From the IMG/VR virus record IMGVR_UViG_3300025818_000070, positions 1-36,398 of that record: DNA of 36,398 nucleotides; one strand, 5' to 3'. The notes beneath the pieces are model-generated. The model did no database searches. It was not told where the DNA came from and saw nothing but the letters and a program-made list of their open reading frames with translations. Both the position numbers and the translations under genes were made by a program. Source of the DNA: a virus. This document shows, piece after piece, positions 12,257 through 18,017 of the stretch (positions within the stretch are counted from its first letter, which is position 1; each line of letters opens with the position of its first letter).

Positions 12257-12960
12257 GCCGCGTCGAGGTCATCGGGGATTGCACGCTGTATCTGGGCGAC
12301 TGCCTCGAAATCTTGCCGACGCTCGGCAAGGTGGATGCTGTAGTCACGGACCCGCCTTATGGGATTGGGTTGAACACGGACAATAGCCGATTCAGCGGGG
12401 GAAACACGGCGTCTATTGCAAGGCGAGGAAATGGCATCGGGTCGGCCAACGGCGCTCCGATTGCCAACGATGCCGAGCCATTTGATCCATCCCCTTTGTT
12501 GGCAATGTCATGCGAGAAGATTGTCTGGGGCTGGAACAACTACCCCGACAAACTACCGCGTGGCGCGTGCCTTGTCTGGTTGAAGCGCAATGACGACGCA
12601 TTCGGCTCGTTCCTGTCGGACGCCGAGCTTGCATGGATGAGCAAAGGGCACGGGGTCTATTGCCGACGCGACCTCACGAACAACGCCATTGCGCTTGAGC
12701 GCTCGCACCCGACGCAAAAGCCGGTCGCGCTTATGGAATGGTGCCTCGGTTTTTTGCCTAAAGCCGAGACGATACTCGATCCGTACTGCGGCAGCGGCAC
12801 GACAGGCGTTGCCTGCGTCAACCTAGGCCGGAGCTTCATCGGCATCGAGATCGAGCCCCGCTACTTCGACATCGCCTGCCGCCGCATCGAGGAAGCCTAC
12901 AAGCAACCTCGCCTCTTTGCCGAGCCTCAACCCAAGCCGAAACAGGAGGCGCTGTTATGA
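12253..12960 (+). CDS. Phage DNA adenine methyltransferase (beta-type order)
   Basis: The product is 235 residues from the GTG at 12253 (GTGA overlap); an ATG at 12241 is also in frame. Catalytic motif IV is DPPYG (33-37). The SAM-binding motif DPYCGSGTTG (about 176-185) comes after it, giving the beta-class order. SHPTQKPVALMEW lies between them, and FIGIEIEPRYFDIA follows. DPPY favours N6-adenine as the target. No restriction partner is visible, so it is probably an orphan enzyme that protects phage DNA or alters host methylation signals. The recognition site cannot be read from sequence. Confidence 0.9.
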   Translation: MSRVEVIGDCTLYLGDCLEILPTLGKVDAVVTDPPYGIGLNTDNSRFSGGNTASIARRGNGIGSANGAPIANDAEPFDPSPLLAMSCEKIVWGWNNYPDKLPRGACLVWLKRNDDAFGSFLSDAELAWMSKGHGVYCRRDLTNNAIALERSHPTQKPVALMEWCLGFLPKAETILDPYCGSGTTGVACVNLGRSFIGIEIEPRYFDIACRRIEEAYKQPRLFAEPQPKPKQEALL

Positions 12961-13178
12961 GCGCTCCACACAACGGTTTGTTGTTGTTCCCGTTGCGTTT
13001 CGCTATACTTGGTGCCGGAGTCGGAAGCCTAGAAGGCGGCCGGCGCTTCGGCTACACGCAGGTTGTCAGAGGGCGGCAACCGCGAGGCCCGCGCCCGGCT
13101 GCTCCTAGCTGGGTTTTCACCTCTGACACCAACACCTCCTCGCACGTCCTGAAAAGCGGGCGCGGGGGGAAACCATAG
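12957..13178 (+). CDS. Doubtful frame overlying a structured RNA
   Basis: An ATGA overlap with the methyltransferase gives MSAPHNGLLLFPLRFAILGA. The rest (VGSLEGGRRFGYTQVVRGRQ and so on) is dominated by bases that form hairpins. It recalls the Ash-type open frames over structured RNA in P4-like and other prophages, from memory only. It may not be translated. Confidence 0.35.
   Translation: MSAPHNGLLLFPLRFAILGAGVGSLEGGRRFGYTQVVRGRQPRGPRPAAPSWVFTSDTNTSSHVLKSGRGGKP
12981..13009 (+). promoter_or_regulatory. Possible promoter ahead of the structured RNA
   Basis: TTGTTG (12981-12986), 17-base spacer, TATACT (13004-13009). The predicted start (about 13016) falls inside the first stem, so the fit with the RNA below is imperfect. 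Confidence 0.4.
13012..13130 (+). ncRNA. Candidate structured RNA between methyltransferase and HNH genes
   Basis: Nested stems: GTGCCGG (13012-13018) with CCGGCGC (13040-13046), enclosing GCCT-AGA-AGGC (13027-13037). Then TGTCAGAGG (13064-13072) pairs perfectly with CCTCTGACA (13120-13128), enclosing GCGG-CAA-CCGC (13073-13083) and CCCGGCT (13094-13100) with AGCTGGG (13107-13113). Such stacked pairing in 120 bases is unlikely by chance. It could be a regulatory leader or a free small RNA. Confidence 0.5.
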
Positions 13179-13187
13179 GAGCTGTTG

Positions 13188-13484
13188 ATGGCGCAACCAC
13201 AATTGCGTGCAGATTTCTTCGCGCGTCCCGATGGCGTCTGTATTCCCAAAGCGCCGCCGCTCAAGGAGCGGGAACGATACGAGTTCTTTCAGGCCAGCGA
13301 CCGGCTCTGCAATGCTTGTGGGCGCGAAATCCGCTCACTTGGGCGCGATACCCCGCCGTACCGCGCGGAGTGGTCCTACGGGCAAATAGACCACCTTCTC
13401 GCGCGCTCTCGCGGCGGGCAGAACGACCCGGCCAACCTTCGCCTTCTCTGCGTGTCCTGCAACACCAGCAAGGGAGCGAGCTAA
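13188..13484 (+). CDS. HNH endonuclease, 98 aa
   Basis: CNACGREI (first zinc half-site) is followed by IDHLLARSRGGQNDPANLRL and LCVSCNTSKG, a standard HNH core with a two-CxxC zinc site. TAGGAGCTGTTG precedes the ATG at 13188. The stop overlaps the DUF1376 gene as TAATG. Early-region location suggests a role in replication or recombination rather than packaging. Confidence 0.85.
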   Translation: MAQPQLRADFFARPDGVCIPKAPPLKERERYEFFQASDRLCNACGREIRSLGRDTPPYRAEWSYGQIDHLLARSRGGQNDPANLRLLCVSCNTSKGAS

Positions 13485-14047
13485 TGGCCGGCTATCCCTA
13501 TCTGCCGTTGTGGGTGAACGCTTTCCTTGGCGACACCATGCACATGGATAACCGCGAGTGCGGCGCATACCTGCTCCTGCTCATGGTCGCGTGGAAGAAG
13601 GCGGACGGCGGCCTCCCCGACGATGACAAGATCCTGGCGCGCTGGGCGCGTTGCTCAAAGTCGGAATGGGCGCGCGTGAAGCCTGCCGTGATGGCCTTCT
13701 GGACGAAGGACGCACGAGGCGACTTCGTTCAAAAGCGTCTCGAAATCGAGCGCACTTATGTTGTTGGTCGCACGCAGAAAGCCAGCGCTGCCGCAAATGC
13801 TAAGTGGTTGAAAGAACAACAAAAGCGTGATGCGGACGCATTATCCGAGCAGAGCCGGAGCAGCCGCCAAGCATCTGCACTCATACCAAGACCTATAGAT
13901 ACTATAACTTCTAATCATACTGATCCCGCGCGCGCCGCTTCGCTTAGCCCTACGGGCTTCGCGGCGCACGCGAAACCCCCAAGCATGAACCAGCGCATGG
14001 CCGCCATCGCAGCCAAGAGCCGCAAAGCCTTCGTGGGGAACGCATGA
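13484..14047 (+). CDS. DUF1376 phage replication protein
   Basis: The product is 187 residues. MAGYPYLPLWVNAFLGDTMH, then CGAYLLLLMVAWKKADGGLP and DDDKILARWARCSKSEWARV, match DUF1376, a winged-helix family in phage replication genes of the O/YdaU type. The C-terminal third is low complexity and contains a large hairpin (13932-13967). It probably loads or recruits the replisome; the origin is not identified. Confidence 0.85.
   Translation: MAGYPYLPLWVNAFLGDTMHMDNRECGAYLLLLMVAWKKADGGLPDDDKILARWARCSKSEWARVKPAVMAFWTKDARGDFVQKRLEIERTYVVGRTQKASAAANAKWLKEQQKRDADALSEQSRSSRQASALIPRPIDTITSNHTDPARAASLSPTGFAAHAKPPSMNQRMAAIAAKSRKAFVGNA
13932..13967 (+). repeat. Long hairpin inside the DUF1376 gene
   Basis: GCGCCGC (13932-13938) pairs with GCGGCGC (13961-13967), enclosing GCCC-TAC-GGGC. 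It encodes ARAASLSPTGFAAHA in a variable part of the protein. It may be a related boundary element caught inside a gene. Confidence 0.5.
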
Positions 14048-14289
14048 GCGACGATGCACGCGGGAAGGACGAGCGGGGAGGGACCAAGATCGTCTCTCTC
14101 GGCAACATCACGTATCTCGACTTGCCCGCCGACCGCATCCTTGAGGGCGCCGTCGGCAACATGCAGGGCGTCGTTGTGATGGGCTGGAACGCTGAGGGCG
14201 AATTGTACTTCGCCTCGTCATACGCGGATGGCGGCCTCGTCCTGTGGCTCATGGAACTGGCGAAAAAGCGCCTGATGGAGGACGTATGA
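14044..14289 (+). CDS. Conserved phage hypothetical protein, 81 aa
   Basis: The product contains VGNMQGVVVMGWNAEGELYF then ASSYADGGLVLWLMELAKKR, a frequent phage pattern (GNMxGVxxxGxxxDGxxYFASSxxDGGxxLWLLE). ATGA overlaps at both ends. Role unknown. Confidence 0.75.
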   Translation: MSDDARGKDERGGTKIVSLGNITYLDLPADRILEGAVGNMQGVVVMGWNAEGELYFASSYADGGLVLWLMELAKKRLMEDV

Positions 14290-14570
14290 CGGACCCGGCG
14301 CACTTCACAGATCCCAAATGGGCAGCCCAAGAGCGAGCGCGACAGGCCCGCGAGGCCCTTCGCGCGAAAGGCCTGCCAAAGGCTTTTTGGGCCGCTCGCG
14401 GCGCTACGCTCCTCCGAGACGGGCAAGAAGTGGCTTACATCATGCGCCTGCGCTGGGCATTGACGCTGCCTGAAGCCAAAGCGCTTTGCTCGCATATCGC
14501 CGACGCGCTCAATGCGATACCCACCGATGGCGCCGCGCCCGACCCGAGCAAAGGTCAGGCACCTCAATGA
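14286..14570 (+). CDS. Hypothetical phage protein, 94 aa
   Basis: MTDPAHFTDPKWAAQERARQ, then a helical basic body, ending IPTDGAAPDPSKGQAPQ. The tail is the same PTDG cassette as at 12097-12140. It is the last gene before the minus-strand cassette at 14603-14988; an 11-codon frame follows (14567-14602). Confidence 0.6.
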   Translation: MTDPAHFTDPKWAAQERARQAREALRAKGLPKAFWAARGATLLRDGQEVAYIMRLRWALTLPEAKALCSHIADALNAIPTDGAAPDPSKGQAPQ

Positions 14571-14602
14571 TCACCCAATGGCGACCGGAGACGCTGCAAT
14601 GA

Positions 14603-14818
14603 CTAGCGGGGCAGCTTTCGTCGGATGGCAGCTAGTGCCACGCCGCGCGTTGTCAGCAGCGTCCGGAGTTCGACCCACACGCCGGGCGGTATCTCGTTTT
14701 GACCGGCGTCCCAGCGGCGCACCGTGCGGTCTGAGACGCGCAGGTCGCGCGCTAGGTCGGACTGCCAGCGCGGCCCGTACAGCGCCTCACCAGCCTGCCG
14801 AAGCAGGGCGGGGCTCAT
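14603..14818 (-). CDS. HTH regulator, Aca-like by position
   Basis: The product is 71 residues. WQSDLARDLRVSDRTVRRWD (about 18-37) is a clear helix-turn-helix. It is the second gene of a two-gene operon opposing all its neighbours, and its ATG overlaps the stop of the first gene. A perfect palindrome fills the operon promoter, so autorepression is likely. The same layout is seen for anti-CRISPR-associated (Aca) regulators, but this HTH type also occurs widely in phages without any such link. Confidence 0.75.
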   Translation of the reverse strand: MSPALLRQAGEALYGPRWQSDLARDLRVSDRTVRRWDAGQNEIPPGVWVELRTLLTTRGVALAAIRRKLPR

Positions 14819-14988
14819 CGCCCCACCGCCATCTTTTCGGCCGTGATGAAAATCGGCTTGTGTTCCTGATGCTTTGCGTAGTGAGCGGCCTGCACCTTTT
14901 CGGCCCGCGCCTTAACCACTTCGTAAGAGCCCGAGAAAAGAACCTTGGTCGGGCGGCTGTTGGTCATTTCGTAAGCGATGTAGGTCAT
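14815..14988 (-). CDS. Small protein, 57 aa, candidate anti-CRISPR or other inhibitor
   Basis: MTYIAYEMTNSRPTKVLFSG then SYEVVKARAEKVQAAHYAKH and QEHKPIFITAEKMAVGR. A beta-alpha-beta layout is plausible. GGGAGAG precedes the ATG at 14988. No family recognised. It is first in an antisense operon with its own promoter and a following HTH gene, the context that has led to most anti-CRISPR discoveries. The function is inference from context only. Confidence 0.7.
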   Translation of the reverse strand: MTYIAYEMTNSRPTKVLFSGSYEVVKARAEKVQAAHYAKHQEHKPIFITAEKMAVGR

Positions 14989-15037
14989 TTGGGTCTCTCC
15001 CGTTCTGGCTGGCCTGAGTGCCTCGCCGCTGAAAAGG

Positions 15038-15066
15038 AATATGTCCTAAAAAGCGGACATGGTCAA
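15038..15066 (-). promoter_or_regulatory. Promoter with built-in operator for the antisense cassette
   Basis: Minus-strand TTGACC (15066-15061), 17-base spacer, CATATT (15043-15038). The palindrome ATGTCC (15041-15046) / GGACAT (15055-15060), with an 8-bp centre, fills the spacer and touches the -10. Confidence 0.65.
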
Positions 15067-15101
15067 GCGCCAAAAGAAGAATTTTTTTGCGGAGAAATGC
15101 G

Positions 15102-15281
15102 ATGAGCATGTTCGTTTGTGCCGAGTGTGGGGCTTTTGCCGACAGCGACGACGGCTGCGAGGAAGCGCCCGCGTCCAAGTACTACCCAGCGCACCAGCTT
15201 CTTTGCGTTGATTGCGCGGAAGAAGACTCCCCCACAGATGGCACCGAACGATCGACCACCAAAGGGGAGGGCCCCCAATGA
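15102..15281 (+). CDS. Small zinc-ribbon protein, paralogue 2 (59 aa)
   Basis: MSMFVCAECGAFADSDDGCE, then EAPASKYYPAHQLLCVDC. The CxxC pairs and the middle block are shared with the minus-strand gene at 5146-5298. The C-terminus is replaced by the SPTDGTERSTTKGEGPQ tail. GGAG lies seven bases before the ATG. It is divergent from the antisense cassette and coupled to the next gene. Confidence 0.75.
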   Translation: MSMFVCAECGAFADSDDGCEEAPASKYYPAHQLLCVDCAEEDSPTDGTERSTTKGEGPQ

Positions 15282-15718
15282 CCAAAGCAGATGAAATGAA
15301 CGCCCTTGCAGATCGGTGCGAGAGGGAGAGGGCGAGTCGGAAGTTAGACGGCGCTATCGCTGCGGCGCTCGGCTTGAAGCATGGGCCGTGGGAGAAAGGT
15401 CACATTGAATCGCGCTCGATCAGCAGTGGCCCGGAAGCTGCCCTCGCCTACACCACCAGCCTGGACGCGGCCTTCACGCTCGTGCCGGAGGGTATGGAAT
15501 GGACCATCACCCACAAAAACGGGGGCCTTGACTGCCCTTCGGTTTTTGTCGGGCGCAGCCTCGATTGGTCAAGTGAAGAGGCGCACACACCCGCGCTTGC
15601 CCTCTGCGCCGCCGCTCTCCGCGCCAAAGCCGCCCTCTCCCACCCAGACCCCGCTCCCATGCGGAGTGAGCGAAGCGAACGAGCCACATCTCTCCTCCCG
15701 GTAAAGGAGGGGGAATGA
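15278..15718 (+). CDS. Conserved phage protein, 146 aa
   Basis: Starts MTKADEMNALADRCERERAS. The region SLDAAFTLVPEGMEWTITHK and the helix ALALCAAALRAKAAL match a common phage early protein (SLDAALxLVPEGWxW..ALxAAALRA). Role unknown. The tail APMRSERSERATSLLPVKEG is encoded by a boundary element, not by the conserved domain. Confidence 0.75.
   Translation: MTKADEMNALADRCERERASRKLDGAIAAALGLKHGPWEKGHIESRSISSGPEAALAYTTSLDAAFTLVPEGMEWTITHKNGGLDCPSVFVGRSLDWSSEEAHTPALALCAAALRAKAALSHPDPAPMRSERSERATSLLPVKEGE
15651..15718 (+). repeat. Two-hairpin boundary element (copy 8)
   Basis: CCGCTCCCATGCGGAGTGAG, then CGAAGCGAACGAGCCACATC, and a second part CTCCTCCCGGTAAAGGAGGG. The minus strand reads TGGCTCGTTCGCTTCGCTCA, like the other copies. 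Confidence 0.55.
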
Positions 15719-15924
15719 GCATGAGCGAGACCATCGAACTGGTTGCATTTTTGGGCTGCGCGGCGGTCATCCTGACTGTGCTGGCTCATTGCCTGAGTTT
15801 GTTGTGGCTATTAGCGCAATTCCGGAACTTCGATCCGCCGCCAACGGTCACCTACGTCCAGCCGCCATTTCTCGGCTCGTGCCCCAAATCCGATGCCACC
15901 CCCAATCAGGACACCCCTGAATGA
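15715..15924 (+). CDS. Small membrane protein, 69 aa
   Basis: IELVAFLGCAAVILTVLAHC continuing LSLLWLLAQF is one long membrane segment near the N-terminus. The tail is soluble and proline-rich. Lone membrane proteins in this position can be holins or accessory proteins; nothing specific points to a holin. Confidence 0.55.
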   Translation: MSMSETIELVAFLGCAAVILTVLAHCLSLLWLLAQFRNFDPPPTVTYVQPPFLGSCPKSDATPNQDTPE

Positions 15925-16139
15925 CCCGAACCTGGACCCCAGACGACACCGCCACCCTCAAGAGGATGGCGGGAAGGCCGGACGCCGAGATTGCCGACGC
16001 CACCAAGTTCTCGATCCGGACTGTCCGGGAGCATCGCCGCGCCCTCGGGATCAGCGCCTTCCAAGGCCGCGCTCACTGGACCCGCAGGGATTGGTTGCTT
16101 GCCGACGCAGCAGGGCTTGACTTTTCCATGTCACTTTGA
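15921..16139 (+). CDS. Small DNA-binding protein (SANT/Myb-like HTH), 72 aa
   Basis: TWTPDDTATLKRMAGRPDAE then IADATKFSIRTVREHRRALG. The W-spaced three-helix pattern and arginine-rich third helix suggest a Myb/SANT or GcrA-like fold. It is the last gene before the terminase genes, a common place for a late-gene or packaging regulator; the role is inferred. Confidence 0.6.
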   Translation: MTRTWTPDDTATLKRMAGRPDAEIADATKFSIRTVREHRRALGISAFQGRAHWTRRDWLLADAAGLDFSMSL

Positions 16140-16180
16140 CGCCTATGGGCTGCTGACCGCCACAACCGAGCGATCAGCCC

Positions 16181-16624
16181 ATGGCCGGAAGAGGCCGCCC
16201 GACCAAGTTCAACCCAGAATACAGCGAGACCGCCCGCAAGTACTGCCTGTTGGGCGCGACGAACGCTGACTTGGCAAACTTCTTTGAAGTGGCTGAAAGC
16301 ACAATCGGCAAGTGGCTGGCTGAGATTCCCGAATTTTCGGATGCCGTAAAAGAGGGTCGGGAAGAAGCTGACGCCAAGGTGGCTGAGCGCCTGTATGCGC
16401 GCGCCGTTGGCTACAGCAACCCGCACGCCGTCAAGATATTCATGCCGGCTGGTGCGTCTGAGCCGGTTTATGCCCCATACACCGAGCATTACCCGCCAGA
16501 GACAGCAGCCGCCATCTTTTGGCTGAAGAACCGCCGCAGGGCCGACTGGCGAGACAAGATCGAACACACAGGCGAGGACGGCGGCCCAATCACCGTGGTC
16601 ATTCGGAAGTTCTCCGATGACTGA
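16181..16624 (+). CDS. terS: Terminase small subunit
   Basis: The product is 147 residues. MAGRGRPTKFNPEYSETARK, then GATNADLANFFEVAESTIGK, form the DNA-binding HTH typical of small terminases. AERLYARAVGYSNPHAVK is the oligomerisation region, and a WLKNRRRADWRDKIE segment is characteristic of the family. It recognises the packaging site and recruits the large subunit, whose gene it overlaps by eight bases. Confidence 0.9.
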   Translation: MAGRGRPTKFNPEYSETARKYCLLGATNADLANFFEVAESTIGKWLAEIPEFSDAVKEGREEADAKVAERLYARAVGYSNPHAVKIFMPAGASEPVYAPYTEHYPPETAAAIFWLKNRRRADWRDKIEHTGEDGGPITVVIRKFSDD

Positions 16625-18017
16625 GATCGTATTGCCTAACAACTGGAGCCCGCGCCCGTACCAGATGCCGTTCTGGACGGCCATGGAACGCGGCTGCAAG
16701 CGCGCCATCCCGATCTGGCATCGCCGCGCCGGCAAGGACGACGCCGTGCTGCACTGGACGGCAACGGCGGCTCACCAGCGCAAAGGTGTGTATTGGCACA
16801 TGCTCCCGCAGGCCAACCAGGCCCGCAAGGCGGTCTGGGATGCCATCAACCCGCATACAGGCCTGAAGCGCATAGACGAGGCGTTCCCCGTTGAATTGCG
16901 CTCCAGCACCCGCAAGACGGACATGGCGATCGAGTTCAAGTGCGGGTCCATGTGGCAGCTCGTCGGCTCCGACAATTTCAACAGTCTGGTCGGCTCGCCC
17001 CCCATCGGCATCGTGTTTTCCGAGTTCGCCTTGGCGGACCCGGCGGCGTGGGCCTACCTCTCGCCCATCCTTGAGGAGAACGGCGGCTGGGCGGTGTTTA
17101 TCACCACGCCGCGCGGCAAGAACCACGCTTATCGCATGCTGCAAAATGCCAAGAAGCAGCCGGATTGGTTCGCCGAGGTCCTGACCGTTGACGACACCGG
17201 CATGCTGAGTCCGGAGCGCTATCAGGCTATCCGACAGGAGCGCATTGCCGAGTTCGGCGAAGCCTATGGCGACGCCATGTGCGAGCAGGAATACCGCTGC
17301 AGTTTCGAGGCCGCGGTGCTGGGGGCTTATTTCTCGAAGGAGATGGCGAACGCCGACCGGGAAGGCCGAATTTGCGACTTGATGGCCGACCCGAGCCTGC
17401 CTGTGCATACCGCATGGGATCTTGGCGTCGATGACAGCACGGCCATCTGGTTCTTTCAGGTGTTGGCCGGCGGACTCAACATCATCGACTATTACGAAGC
17501 GTCGGGTGAAGGCGCAGACCACTACGTCAAGGTGTTGGAGGAGCGCGCTTACCCATATGGTCGGCACTTCGTCCCGCATGACGCCAAGGTCAAAGAGTGG
17601 GGAGCGCCTGGCGCTCGTACTCGCGTCGAGACGCTGCAGAAGTTGGGCATCAATCCCGAGTTAGTGCCGGATGAATCGTTCGCCGACGGCATCCAGGCTG
17701 CACGCACGACGCTGGCCCGCTGCAGGTTCGACGCAGAGCGCTGCGAGCGGGGGCTAGATGCCCTCCGTAGCTACCACACCAAGTACGACGAGAAGCTGCG
17801 CACGCTGGCCAAGAACGCCGTGCACGATTGGGCAAGCCATGGAGCGGACGCCTTCCGGTATCTGTCGCTGGCGTGGCGCGAACTGCGTGCCGCCCCGCCG
17901 CCCGTTCCCTCCAAGGCTGAGGTCTACGTCGGCCAGCCCGACGGCACCATTAAATCCAACCTGACCTTCCGGGAGATGGTCGAGCGCAACAAGAAACGGC
18001 GACTGGAGACGCAATGA
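16617..18017 (+). CDS. terL: Terminase large subunit
   Basis: The product is 466 residues, the packaging motor and nuclease. Walker A-like HRRAGKDD (35-42), Walker B IGIVFSE (130-136) and coupling motif TTPRGKNH (163-170) form the ATPase. The RNase H-like nuclease carries acidic residues at AWDLGVDDS (near 268-272), IIDYYE (near 291) and HGADAFRY (near 411). Length and order are normal. It overlaps the small subunit upstream and the portal gene downstream. Confidence 0.95.
   Translation: MTEIVLPNNWSPRPYQMPFWTAMERGCKRAIPIWHRRAGKDDAVLHWTATAAHQRKGVYWHMLPQANQARKAVWDAINPHTGLKRIDEAFPVELRSSTRKTDMAIEFKCGSMWQLVGSDNFNSLVGSPPIGIVFSEFALADPAAWAYLSPILEENGGWAVFITTPRGKNHAYRMLQNAKKQPDWFAEVLTVDDTGMLSPERYQAIRQERIAEFGEAYGDAMCEQEYRCSFEAAVLGAYFSKEMANADREGRICDLMADPSLPVHTAWDLGVDDSTAIWFFQVLAGGLNIIDYYEASGEGADHYVKVLEERAYPYGRHFVPHDAKVKEWGAPGARTRVETLQKLGINPELVPDESFADGIQAARTTLARCRFDAERCERGLDALRSYHTKYDEKLRTLAKNAVHDWASHGADAFRYLSLAWRELRAAPPPVPSKAEVYVGQPDGTIKSNLTFREMVERNKKRRLETQ

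Noticed and set aside
15080-15089. T-run as a terminator
   Set aside because: No stem precedes it on the plus strand; it lies in the AT-rich leader of the zinc-ribbon gene.
15715-15924. Holin
   Set aside because: It has one membrane segment but is not beside an endolysin, and its proline-rich tail is not typical; kept as a small membrane protein.
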